Shown here: in pieces, positions 33,435 to 41,135 of the stretch
Numbering within the stretch: the stretch's first letter is position 1
How the letters are laid out: the number at the start of each line of letters is the position of its first letter
Assembly (NCBI GenBank): GCA_964389305.1
Contig: CAYMEK010000032.1
Coordinates: forward strand, 1 to 44,786
DNA: 44,786 nucleotides
Reading direction: 5' to 3'
From: CAYMEK01 sp964389305
GTDB taxonomy: Bacteria; Spirochaetota; Spirochaetia; SZUA-6; DRHE01
Made by a program: the position numbers and the translations under genes
Notes under the pieces: generated by a model
The model's input: only the letters and a program-made list of their open reading frames with translations
Told to the model about the DNA's origin: nothing
Databases searched by the model: none

Positions 33435-34184
33435 ATGAAGCTGCTGGTCGTGGCCCAGCGAGAGGATCTCAAGGACCTCGTTGTCTATCATCTCAATCCA
33501 CTGGGATTCGAGATCGTTTTTTATAGTGATCCGGTCAAGGTAATCGACAACCTCGATGAAATAGCCCCGGAAATGGTAATCTTCAACGCCCAGGATTTTC
33601 CCCGCCACTGGAAGCCGGTTCTCAAGCTGCTGCGGGAGCGACGGTCCAAGGAGCAAAGTGTATTCGTCATTCTGGTCAAGGACCCCCCATTTGAAGAGGC
33701 GGCCAAAGCCAGCCATCTCGGTATCAACGGGATCATCGACGCCGGTCTGAGCGAAAAACAACAGATGCACCAGCTCGAACAGCTGTACAGGCGTTACCGG
33801 TCGATGAAAGACAAACGCCGGTTTCACCGGGTGATCCCCTCCGAAATCGACAGCCTGACGCTCATCTTCAGCCATCCACGTACCCTGGCCCTGGTTACCG
33901 GCTCGCTGGTGGAAATTTCGATCCGTGGGGCCAGCTTCCGGCCCTACGACCCTTCCCTGACGGCAGACCTTAAACGCGATGACCTGATACCCACCTGTAC
34001 CTTGCGGGCCGGGGACCAGCTCCTCAATATCAGCGCCCGGGTCACCCGCAACAAGGAGGAAATCGGCCTGCAGTTCAGGTCTTTCGAAACAGGCGGGCAC
34101 CACAAGTTGTTCGAGTATATCCAGAGCAGATCACAACGGGAGCTGAAGACGGCACTGGCCGCCGCACCCAGAGAGGAAGATTAG
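33435..34184 (+). CDS. Pseudo-receiver plus PilZ domain protein
   Basis: 249 residues. Residues 1-120 have a response-regulator fold, but the phospho-acceptor position in EMVIFNAQDFP is Asn51, not Asp, so it is unlikely to be phosphorylated normally. Residues 126-230 form a PilZ domain. The RxxxR motif is R128-R132 (KRRFHR). The second motif (D/N)xSxxG appears as EISIRG with Glu160, Ser162 and Gly165. The end has EIGLQFRSF. PilZ domains bind cyclic di-GMP and control motility or secretion. The Glu160 change may weaken binding. It is directly coupled to the upstream secreted-protein gene. Confidence 0.75.
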   Translation: MKLLVVAQREDLKDLVVYHLNPLGFEIVFYSDPVKVIDNLDEIAPEMVIFNAQDFPRHWKPVLKLLRERRSKEQSVFVILVKDPPFEEAAKASHLGINGIIDAGLSEKQQMHQLEQLYRRYRSMKDKRRFHRVIPSEIDSLTLIFSHPRTLALVTGSLVEISIRGASFRPYDPSLTADLKRDDLIPTCTLRAGDQLLNISARVTRNKEEIGLQFRSFETGGHHKLFEYIQSRSQRELKTALAAAPREED

Positions 34185-34209
34185 GGCTCATCCTGAACCG
34201 GTAATCAGC

Positions 34210-34281
34210 CTGCCGCTTTTCCGGCAGCTGCCGCCTTACGGGCAGCCCGGCTTCGGTTCCCGGTCTTGCTCGCCGGCGAGC
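34210..34281. terminator. Cluster of three hairpins between convergent genes
   Basis: CTGCCG-CTTTTC-CGGCAG (34210-34227), then GCTGCC/GGCAGC (34227-34246), then the perfect palindrome GCTCGCCGGCGAGC (34268-34281), which abuts the stop of the leftward gene. It lies between the ends of two convergent genes. There is no long T-run, so termination may need Rho. Confidence 0.4.
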
Positions 34282-34580
34282 TATTTTCTGTACCTGTTTA
34301 TTTCCGCCTCGAAGCGTTTCCAGGGATCGGGATGGAGAGCGGAGTACCTGCACCCCGGGGCGTGCTGCCGGCCGGGCCGGTACACGCCGTCCAGGAGATC
34401 GTCGCGGTGTACGACTTCGAGCTCCATCTTCTTGAGCCGAATGAGCAGATCTCTCCTGCGCTCCCTGATATTCCAGCAGGCCGGGCACACGCCGATGGTG
34501 GCCAGCTCCCGAGTCTTCAGGCTGCGCACCCGAACCATGGCCCTACCCTCGCGTACAGCGATCTTGCGCTGCAAGGACAC
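34281..34580 (-). CDS. Small basic Cys-containing protein of unknown function
   Basis: 99 residues from GTG 34580, with AAGGAG 9 nt upstream. A longer reading from TTG 34619 is possible. The middle has a CPACWN motif and a conserved-looking HAPGC-R-YSALHPDPW segment, which might bind a metal, but the set is incomplete for a named zinc finger. Codon choice (GC-rich third positions) fits the neighbours, and the opposite-strand readings fit less well. It lies divergent from trpS. No family is recognised. Confidence 0.5.
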   Translation of the reverse strand: MSLQRKIAVREGRAMVRVRSLKTRELATIGVCPACWNIRERRRDLLIRLKKMELEVVHRDDLLDGVYRPGRQHAPGCRYSALHPDPWKRFEAEINRYRK

Positions 34581-34657
34581 TATCTTGCACTCCTTGTCTG
34601 ACGATCTTGCTCTTCGCAATCGAAAGCAACGTTTGCTAGGCCGTTATCCCACGCAGC

Positions 34658-34686
34658 TTGACATTCCCTCAGCTACGCTTTACATA
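34658..34686 (+). promoter_or_regulatory. Probable trpS promoter
   Basis: TTGACA (34658-34663), a 17-bp spacer and TACATA (34681-34686), about 70 bp before the trpS GTG. The -10 match is modest. Confidence 0.45.
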
Positions 34687-34704
34687 TAGTACGATATAGT
34701 ACGA
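34685..34704. repeat. Tandem 10-bp repeat at the trpS promoter
   Basis: TATAGTACGA occurs twice in direct tandem (34685-34694 and 34695-34704), overlapping the -10/+1 area of the predicted trpS promoter. On the other strand it reads TACTAT twice, a possible pair of -10 boxes for the divergent gene. Confidence 0.6.
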
Positions 34705-34756
34705 CTGCTACGAGCTTGAGTTTCTCTTTTCATTAGTAGCACAGCAGGAGAGCAAT

Positions 34757-35749
34757 GTGAAGGTCCTCTTTACAGGCATTCAACCTACCGGCTTACTCCA
34801 CATCGGCAATTACTTCGGAGCAATCCGCAACTGGGTCGAGCTTCAGTACAAATACCGCTCCTATATCTCTGTGGTCGACCTGCATGCCACCACGGTAACC
34901 TACGAGCCCCGGGAGATGAGGGAAAACGTGTTTGAGCTCGCCCTCGAGCTGTATGCCTGTGGAATCGACCTGGAAAAGACCATACTGTTTGTCCAGTCCG
35001 AAATCCCGGGCCACGCCGAGCTGACCTGGTTCTTCAACACCGTGACTCCACTGGGCGAGCTGGAGCGAATGACTCAATTCAAGGAAAAAGCCGCCCAGCA
35101 CCGCGGCAATGTAAACATCGGGCTTCTCGACTACCCGGTTCTTCAGGCCGCCGATATACTGATCTACAAGGGCGAGGTCGTTCCCGTGGGAGAGGACCAG
35201 GTCCAGCACGTCGAGTTCACCCGTGAGGTAGCCCGGCGTTTCAACGCCCGCTTCGGAGACACGTTCCCCGAATGCCAGGCCGAGCTGACCTCCACGCCGC
35301 GCATCATGGGTCTTGACGGTGGTTCCAAAATGAGCAAGAGCAGAGAGAACTACCTCGGGCTTCTGGAAACCAGAGATGAGCTGTGGGCCAAGCTGGCGCC
35401 GGCCCCGACGGATCCGGCCAGGGTTAAGCGCAGCGATCCGGGTACACCGGAAATATGCAATATCTACTGGTATCACAACCTGGTTACCGCGGAACCGGAG
35501 CTGGGCGATTATGTGGCTCAAGGCTGCCGTACCGCCGCCATCGGCTGTCTGGACTGCAAGCGTAGGCTCCTGGACAACCTGATGAAGGTCCTTGAACCCA
35601 TCCAGGAACGTTACCACGACCTGGAAGGCAGGAGTAAAGAGGTAAGAGATACTCTCGACCGAAACGCCGAGATCTGCCGCCAGGTGAGCGGCCAGACGAT
35701 TCTGGAGGTCAAGGATAAAATGGGATTGACACCGGTATGGAAGATTTAG
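34757..35749 (+). CDS. trpS: Tryptophanyl-tRNA synthetase
   Basis: 330 residues, typical bacterial length, from GTG 34757 with GGAG 7-8 nt upstream. Class I motifs are TGLLHIGNYFGA (HIGH-like) and GGSKMSKSREN (KMSKS). Tryptophan/adenylate pocket segments are QADILIYKGEVVPVGEDQVQHVEFTRE. The stop lies 13 bp inside the PFK gene, making the two genes overlap. It starts the rightward trpS-PFK-metK run. Confidence 0.96.
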   Translation: MKVLFTGIQPTGLLHIGNYFGAIRNWVELQYKYRSYISVVDLHATTVTYEPREMRENVFELALELYACGIDLEKTILFVQSEIPGHAELTWFFNTVTPLGELERMTQFKEKAAQHRGNVNIGLLDYPVLQAADILIYKGEVVPVGEDQVQHVEFTREVARRFNARFGDTFPECQAELTSTPRIMGLDGGSKMSKSRENYLGLLETRDELWAKLAPAPTDPARVKRSDPGTPEICNIYWYHNLVTAEPELGDYVAQGCRTAAIGCLDCKRRLLDNLMKVLEPIQERYHDLEGRSKEVRDTLDRNAEICRQVSGQTILEVKDKMGLTPVWKI

Positions 35750-37086
35750 AACTGAAACCCGAAGATTTGCGGATAGACAGCCTGGGACAGCCGGCTATTG
35801 CCTCTCCCCTCGGCCTGTCTACGGAGTACGGGGACAATATCGTCAACTACTGCAGCGATAGGGAGAGCGTTCTCCTGGAGCTGGACGGGGAACGGGTAGT
35901 TGCGAGGGTGCGTAAAGGGGAACAGGTGCCGGCCTTTGAGAAAGCCGGGCCCCGTAATATGATCTACTTCGACCCGGCCAAGACCAGGACCGCCATCGTT
36001 ACCTGCGGCGGCCTGTGCCCCGGCATCAACAATGTGATCCGGTCGCTGGTGATGGAGCTGCACTACCGCTATGGGGTGCGCACGATCTACGGCATCAGGT
36101 ACGGATTCCAAGGCTTCATCCCGAAATACGGTCACGAGGCGCTGCTGCTGACGCCCCGGGAGGTCGACGATATCCACGAAAAAGGAGGCAGCATTCTATC
36201 CTCTTCCAGGGGACCGCAGGACGTCGGCGAGATCGTGGATTGCCTGGAGCGGATGAACGTCAGTCTGCTGTTCACCATCGGCGGCGACGGCACCCTGCGG
36301 GGCTCCCAGGCGATCTACGAAGAGATCAGCCGTCGGGGATTGAAGATCGGTGTGGTGGGGATTCCCAAAACCATCGATAATGACATCTCCTTCGTGAAGA
36401 AGACCTTCGGACTGGAAACGGCCTTCGCCGTCGCCGCCGAGGCGATTCGCGCCGCCCACACCGAGGCCCGCGGCGCTCCTTTCGGCGTAGGTCTGGTGAA
36501 GGTCATGGGCAGGATGTCCGGATTCATCGCCGCCAATGCCGCCCTAGCCTTGAACGAGGTGAACTACGTTCTGATTCCTGAAGTCCCCTTCGACCTGGAG
36601 GGACCGAAAGGGCTGTTCACGGTCCTGGAGCAGCGCCTTCGCAACCGCAACCATGCGGTCATCATCGTGGCCGAAGGAGCGGGCCAGCAGTACGTGGAGG
36701 CGGGAGCCGATCGCAAGGACGAATCGGGCAACCCGGTTCTCGGAGACATCGGCATATTTCTCACCAGGGAAATTAAAAAACATTTCAAGAAACACACCGA
36801 TCTGTACGTCAATATCAAATATATAGATCCCAGCTATATGGTGCGCTCCGTGCCGGCCAATGCCCACGATTCAATCTACTGCATGCAGCTAGCGCAGAAC
36901 GCCGTACACGCGGGAATGGCGGGCAAAACGGGTATGCTGGTCGGCTGCTGGAATGATGAGATCACCCATCTCCCGTTCAAGCTGGCCACCTCGCGGCGTA
37001 AGCGCCTGTCCCCCGAGGACTCGCTGTGGTTGAACGTGCTGGAGGCCACCGGACAGCCGATATCGCTGGTAAACGAATCAACCTGA
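35737..37086 (+). CDS. pfk: 6-phosphofructokinase, long group-X/PPi-like type
   Basis: 449 residues, longer than classical 320-residue PfkA. The core has TCGGLCPGINNVIRSLV, IGGDGTLRG, GIPKTIDNDISFVKKTFGLETA and KVMGRMSGFIA. The two residues that usually predict the phosphoryl donor disagree. Gly185 in GGDG is ATP-type, whereas Lys211 in PKTIDND is PPi-type. This combination occurs in ATP-using group-X enzymes such as those of trypanosomes. ATP or pyrophosphate use is thus open. It overlaps trpS by 13 bp and lies 12 bp before metK. Confidence 0.9.
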   Translation: MEDLELKPEDLRIDSLGQPAIASPLGLSTEYGDNIVNYCSDRESVLLELDGERVVARVRKGEQVPAFEKAGPRNMIYFDPAKTRTAIVTCGGLCPGINNVIRSLVMELHYRYGVRTIYGIRYGFQGFIPKYGHEALLLTPREVDDIHEKGGSILSSSRGPQDVGEIVDCLERMNVSLLFTIGGDGTLRGSQAIYEEISRRGLKIGVVGIPKTIDNDISFVKKTFGLETAFAVAAEAIRAAHTEARGAPFGVGLVKVMGRMSGFIAANAALALNEVNYVLIPEVPFDLEGPKGLFTVLEQRLRNRNHAVIIVAEGAGQQYVEAGADRKDESGNPVLGDIGIFLTREIKKHFKKHTDLYVNIKYIDPSYMVRSVPANAHDSIYCMQLAQNAVHAGMAGKTGMLVGCWNDEITHLPFKLATSRRKRLSPEDSLWLNVLEATGQPISLVNEST

Positions 37087-37098
37087 CTGGAGGAACGC

Positions 37099-38259
37099 GT
37101 GAAGGAACGAGGAGAATTTATTTTTACATCCGAGAGTGTCGGCGAGGGACATCCGGACAAGATCTGCGACCAGGTCTCTGACGCGGTACTGGACAGCGCC
37201 CTGGCCCAGGATCCCGATTCGCGGGTCGCCTGCGAGAGCTTTACCACCACGGGCCTGGTGCTGGTGGGCGGGGAAATCACCACCCGCGGCTACATCGATC
37301 TGCAGCGGATTGTACGGGGTGTGCTCAAGTCGATAGGCTATGACGACCCTTCCTACGGAATCGACTACCAGTCCTGCTCGGTGATCTCCAGCATTCACGA
37401 GCAATCTCCCGATATCGCCCAGGGCGTGGATAGGGGAGAGGGCAAGAAAGAGCTGGGCGCCGGCGACCAGGGAATGATGTTCGGTTACGCCTGCCGCGAA
37501 ACGCCCGAGCTGATGCCGGCTCCCATCCAGTACGCCCATCGGATCATGATGCGGGCCGCCCAGGTACGAAAGCGGGGCATTCTGCCCTTCATGCGCCCTG
37601 ATGGCAAGTGCCAGGTTTCGGTACGCTACCGGGAGGGCAAACCCGCAGAGGTCAGCACCGTGGTGCTGTCTCACCAGCATTCGGAAGATGTGGGCTACGA
37701 AGAGCTGCGGGAAGCATTCGTCGAGGAAATCATCAAAAAAGCGATCCCGTTGGAAATGCTTTCGGGGAAAGTGACCTATCACATCAATCCCACCGGCCGC
37801 TTTGTAATCGGGGGCCCTCACGGCGACACAGGTCTGACCGGCCGCAAGATCATCGTGGACACCTATGGTGGAATGGCCCGCCACGGCGGCGGTGCCTTCT
37901 CCGGCAAGGACCCCACCAAAGTAGACCGTTCAGCCTCGTACATGGCCCGCTATATTGCCAAGAACATCGTGGCCGCGGGACTATGCGAGAAGTGTGAGGT
38001 AGAGCTGGCCTACGCCATCGGGGTGGCCAAACCGGTCTCGTTTTTCGTGTCCGCCTTTGGAACTGCAAAGGTGTCTGAAGAAAAGATCGAAAGGGCCATC
38101 AGCGAGCTATTCGACCCTACTCCCGGCGGTATTATCGAATCCCTCGACCTGCAGAAGCCTATCTTTCAGGAGACCGCCGCCTACGGTCATTTCGGCAGAG
38201 ATAACTTTTCCTGGGAGAGGACGGATAAGGTCGAAGCCCTGAAAGAGAAACTGCTTTAG
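37099..38259 (+). CDS. metK: S-adenosylmethionine synthetase
   Basis: 386 residues. Motifs are FTSESVGEGHPDKICDQVSDAVLD, GAGDQGMMFGYAC, GGPHGDTGLTGRKIIVDTYGG and GGGAFSGKDPTKVDRSA. All are complete. It makes SAM from methionine and ATP. Translation starts at GTG. Only 12 bp separate it from the PFK gene, so there is no room for a SAM riboswitch and it is read from the upstream promoter. Confidence 0.97.
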   Translation: MKERGEFIFTSESVGEGHPDKICDQVSDAVLDSALAQDPDSRVACESFTTTGLVLVGGEITTRGYIDLQRIVRGVLKSIGYDDPSYGIDYQSCSVISSIHEQSPDIAQGVDRGEGKKELGAGDQGMMFGYACRETPELMPAPIQYAHRIMMRAAQVRKRGILPFMRPDGKCQVSVRYREGKPAEVSTVVLSHQHSEDVGYEELREAFVEEIIKKAIPLEMLSGKVTYHINPTGRFVIGGPHGDTGLTGRKIIVDTYGGMARHGGGAFSGKDPTKVDRSASYMARYIAKNIVAAGLCEKCEVELAYAIGVAKPVSFFVSAFGTAKVSEEKIERAISELFDPTPGGIIESLDLQKPIFQETAAYGHFGRDNFSWERTDKVEALKEKLL

Positions 38260-38276
38260 TCCTGCCGGGCCGGGAC

Positions 38277-38666
38277 ATGAAGGCTATGGCTCGTTTCCCC
38301 ATAAAGATAAAAGCTATTGACTATCTCATCTTTTTTTTCGCCCTCTCGGTGATAGCCCTGATTTCCGCACAGGTATATTCGGGCACCTCCTCAAGCTCGC
38401 AGATCACGATCTCAGGAGTGGAGGGACGTTGGGTGTATCCTCTGGATCAGGAGCAGACGGTCAGCATAGCCGGGCCGCTGGGAGAGACGGTGGTCCGGAT
38501 CGAGGAGGGAACGGTTCGGGTCCTATCCTCACCCTGCCCTGAAAAATTATGTATAAAAACGGGCCGCATCGAGAAGCCCGGACAGTGGATCGCCTGTCTG
38601 CCCAACCGGGTGCTCATCACTATTAGAGGGCGGGGTACAAACCAGCCCGATGCCATCAGCCGGTAG
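38277..38666 (+). CDS. NusG domain II (NusG_II) membrane-anchored protein
   Basis: 129 residues. One N-terminal membrane segment is at about 14-35 (IDYLIFFFALSVIALISAQVY). A NusG_II-type beta-barrel at about 45-120 carries the marker SSPCPEKLCIKTGRI. Such proteins are typically encoded next to Gx-type or Rnf-associated membrane genes, as here. The role is poorly known; extracytoplasmic redox or cofactor support has been inferred from context. It starts at 38277 or 38286. The end overlaps the next gene by 17 bp. Confidence 0.85.
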   Translation: MKAMARFPIKIKAIDYLIFFFALSVIALISAQVYSGTSSSSQITISGVEGRWVYPLDQEQTVSIAGPLGETVVRIEEGTVRVLSSPCPEKLCIKTGRIEKPGQWIACLPNRVLITIRGRGTNQPDAISR

Positions 38667-39198
38667 CTCTTCGGAAAAGGAAAGGATCGTAGCTCTGGGA
38701 GCGGCCGTCTGCCTGTTCCTGGCTTCGATCGAGTACGTCATCCCCAAGCCCCTGCCGTTTATGCGCATCGGTCTGGCCAACCTCCCGCTCCTAGTCGCTC
38801 TGGATGTGTTGCCGGTTACCCACTACTTTCTCCTGCTCGCCCTCAAGATCCTGGGCCAGTCTCTTATCCAGGGGAGCCTGTTCTCTTTCGTCTTCCTGTT
38901 CTCCCTCTCAGGATCACTGGCCAGCGGCCTGGTGATGCTGGCAGCGCGCCGGGCACTCCGCGGCAGCGCCTCACTGGTCGGGGTGAGCATTCTCGGCGCC
39001 CTGGCCAGCAACCTGGCTCAACTTTCCCTGGCCCGCTTCCTCATATTCGGGGAGGCCTCCTGGCTGCTGGCGCCGCCGTTTTTAATAGTAGGCCTAATCA
39101 GTTCGGCCATCCTGGGCTTTATGGCTCAGGTGTACCGTGACCGCTCGACCTGGCTTAGAAAAATATTCCCCGAGCTGGATAAGAAACGGGGCATCTGA
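38650..39198 (+). CDS. Gx transporter family protein (heptaprenyl-diphosphate synthase component I-like)
   Basis: 182 residues with about five membrane helices. Family features are RIVALGAAVCLFLASIEYVIPKPLPFMRIGLANLPLLVAL and LKILGQSLIQGSLFSFVFLFSLSGSLASG. It belongs to the Hpre_diP_synt_I/Gx family, whose membrane fold resembles ECF transporter S components. It is paired with the NusG_II gene, the usual arrangement. The substrate is unknown. It ends 10 bp from the convergent C45-type gene. Confidence 0.88.
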   Translation: MPSAGSSSEKERIVALGAAVCLFLASIEYVIPKPLPFMRIGLANLPLLVALDVLPVTHYFLLLALKILGQSLIQGSLFSFVFLFSLSGSLASGLVMLAARRALRGSASLVGVSILGALASNLAQLSLARFLIFGEASWLLAPPFLIVGLISSAILGFMAQVYRDRSTWLRKIFPELDKKRGI

Positions 39199-39208
39199 GA
39201 AAGGTTGC

Positions 39209-41074
39209 CTAGCCGAAGCTCATGGGTCCCATAAGGTAGTATTCGACGGTCCTGGGCATCCTCGAGAGGCTGAACGGGCGCCGGAGAGAACGTCTAACCT
39301 CCTTCCTCAGCTCGGGAAGGAGCCCTCCCCGCCTCAACGCCGCTTTATAGCGTTCCCTGGCCTCCGCCCGCCTCCCCAAAACGTCGAGGCATCTCCCCTC
39401 CCATAGCAGCAGGGCATCGGCCTTCACCGGCGGAAAGGCGAACTCTTTCTTCACCTTGCTGAACAGAGCCAGGGCTCTCTCGGCCTCGAAGTTCAGGAGG
39501 TGCAGAATCCCCAGGATATATTGGTATGCCGGATCGAAGTGAAGCGAGCAAGCCGTCTCCAGGTCCCTGATAGCGGCGCCGACCTTGCCCAGCTTCAGCT
39601 CTTCCTGGGAAAGCGTCAGGTAACGCAGGCTCTTCTTCGCCCGCTCCCCGATGGGGCTCAGACGGGTACCGCGCAGGACCGGCACGGCTGAACGGGTATA
39701 GGACGGCAGCCGCCGACCGCCATCCCCCGCAATCTCCCGGTGGAGATTGAAGCCCCGGTAGCGATTGTAACAGACCGCCGGCGGTTGGCCGGAAGCCACC
39801 CAAAAGTTTCCGGTCTGCGGCTCGAAAACCACGCTGGTCAGGGTAAGGGCCTGACCCGGAAAATCTCCCAGCAACCGGGTCGTTCCGGACAAGCGGTCCA
39901 GGTTGCAGGAGATGATGTCGACCAGCCGCTGAACATCGAGCCGACCATAGTTCTCATCCACAGCGTCCTGGAGCAGGCGGAAGCGGCCGATCGTGTACTC
40001 TCGCTCCAAAGGAAACTCCATCTCCCTTCGCTTTAGCCTCGGATTGAGGAAATGATTGGTCTGAACGTGGGAATCGAAGCTTATGGGCATGGTGCGCGCC
40101 GCACTTTCCCGCCCATCCACCTCCACGGAGACCGCCTGCACGGCATCGGCAAACAGGGCGGTGTGAGGGGAGGCGCAGGTCAGCTTCTCCGTCTCCAGCA
40201 GGCGGATCAGGCCTTCCATGGACTCGCAGCGCGTGAACAGGTAATGGTTGAAATCCAGAGTGGGCAGAGCTCTGCGGGACACGTTCTTCGACAGGCAGAC
40301 AAAGGTGCCAAAGGCCAGGCCGGAGGCGCTCATCCCGGTCAGACCGAAGCCTGGAAAACCGGCCGCGGCTATGCACACGTAGGGTTGCTTCCTCTTGCGC
40401 TCCTTCCGGAACCGCCCTTCGGCGCTTCGCACCATCACCTCGATCTCTTCCTCCGGATGGGTGAACGCCACCAGGGGATGCTTCCAGACCAGAGCCCCGG
40501 GGAAATCCATGTTGCGGGCCAGCAGGGAAGGCCCCCTGTTTCGCAGAGCTGTGTTGCGAACGTACACGGCGCTGCATCCTCCCAGGTAGTAGCTGCCGAG
40601 AGCCTGCTTGCCGCCCTGCAGGAAACCGGCGGCCAGTTGCTCCATGACATCCGGCGCCAGCGCGGCCCGCAGGACCTCATTCCGGTCCAGGCCCGCGGCC
40701 TCTGCAACCCCGAACAGCTCCTCCCGGGTCTCCTGCAGCATCAGTCTCTCAAGGGGCGCGTAGTACCACCACTCCAGCAGCTCGCCGGCAAACTGCCTGA
40801 GCAGCGACGGCAGGACCTTGGCGGCGGACGAGCTGTGGTAGAGCTGAGAGAGAAAGCGGGAGAAATAGGGAGCAATCTTCGAGCTTACTATCTCCTCGCG
40901 CAGCAACCGGCCGTGAGCAAGCCCCCGGTCGTACGGGGCTCCCTTCAGGTGGGCAACCAGGAGGCCGCCCTGGCTTTCTACGGTAGACCCGGTCGCCGGA
41001 TCGAGGCGGGCGCCGCTGCGGGAATCTACCGCCAGCCCGCTGCGGGAATCGGTTCTCCAATCGTAGCGTATCAT
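39209..41074 (-). CDS. C45-type Ntn hydrolase/acyltransferase with TPR tail
   Basis: 621 residues from ATG 41074. A reading to 41113 would begin inside the promoter. Residues about 30-420 match the C45 acyl-CoA:6-aminopenicillanate acyltransferase-like family: LLVAHLKGAPYDRGLAHGRLL, then the Gly-Cys autocleavage site YYLGGCSAVYV (Cys167), then LLARNMDFPG. After cleavage, Cys167 would become the nucleophile. The last 150 residues look like TPR helices (EELKLGKVGAAIRDLETACSL). The natural substrate is unknown; relatives act on peptides, lipids or N-acyl compounds. No signal peptide. Divergent from amrS with interleaved promoters. Confidence 0.8.
   Translation of the reverse strand: MIRYDWRTDSRSGLAVDSRSGARLDPATGSTVESQGGLLVAHLKGAPYDRGLAHGRLLREEIVSSKIAPYFSRFLSQLYHSSSAAKVLPSLLRQFAGELLEWWYYAPLERLMLQETREELFGVAEAAGLDRNEVLRAALAPDVMEQLAAGFLQGGKQALGSYYLGGCSAVYVRNTALRNRGPSLLARNMDFPGALVWKHPLVAFTHPEEEIEVMVRSAEGRFRKERKRKQPYVCIAAAGFPGFGLTGMSASGLAFGTFVCLSKNVSRRALPTLDFNHYLFTRCESMEGLIRLLETEKLTCASPHTALFADAVQAVSVEVDGRESAARTMPISFDSHVQTNHFLNPRLKRREMEFPLEREYTIGRFRLLQDAVDENYGRLDVQRLVDIISCNLDRLSGTTRLLGDFPGQALTLTSVVFEPQTGNFWVASGQPPAVCYNRYRGFNLHREIAGDGGRRLPSYTRSAVPVLRGTRLSPIGERAKKSLRYLTLSQEELKLGKVGAAIRDLETACSLHFDPAYQYILGILHLLNFEAERALALFSKVKKEFAFPPVKADALLLWEGRCLDVLGRRAEARERYKAALRRGGLLPELRKEVRRSLRRPFSLSRMPRTVEYYLMGPMSFG
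41013..41050. repeat. Direct repeat at the C45 gene N-terminus
   Basis: CCGCTGCGGGAATC occurs at 41013-41026 and 41037-41050, 24 bp apart. It encodes a duplicated DSRSG octapeptide unit (DSRSGLAV then DSRSGARL) before the catalytic domain. It looks like a recent tandem duplication. Confidence 0.75.
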
Positions 41075-41080
41075 TCCATG

Positions 41081-41105
41081 GTTCAATGTAATTTCTGTAT
41101 TGAAC
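41081..41105. promoter_or_regulatory. Inverted repeat spanning both divergent promoters
   Basis: GTTCAAT (41081-41087), 11 bp, ATTGAAC (41099-41105): perfect 7-bp arms. One arm overlaps the C45 -10 and the other is the amrS -35, so a bound regulator could control both genes. Confidence 0.55.
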
Positions 41106-41113
41106 GTTGTCAA
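41085..41113 (-). promoter_or_regulatory. Promoter of the C45-type gene
   Basis: Leftward TTGACA (41113-41108), a 17-bp spacer and TACATT (41090-41085). The -10 ends 10 nt before ATG 41074, implying a leaderless or near-leaderless mRNA. Confidence 0.65.
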
Positions 41114-41128
41114 AGCAGACAGTAGAGT
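41100..41128 (+). promoter_or_regulatory. Promoter of amrS
   Basis: TTGAAC (41100-41105), a 17-bp spacer and TAGAGT (41123-41128). The -10 ends 7 nt before ATG 41136, the geometry of a leaderless transcript. It interleaves with the oppositely directed C45 promoter. Confidence 0.5.
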
Positions 41129-41135
41129 TAAGGAT

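Noticed and set aside
65..34670. The 13-mer TTGACATTCCCTC shared by the promoters at 65 and 34658
   Set aside because: Several 13-base matches are expected by chance in 45 kb, and half of it is just the -35 consensus, so no common regulator is claimed.
37087..37098. SAM riboswitch before metK
   Set aside because: Only 12 bases separate the PFK stop from the metK start, far too few for any known SAM aptamer.
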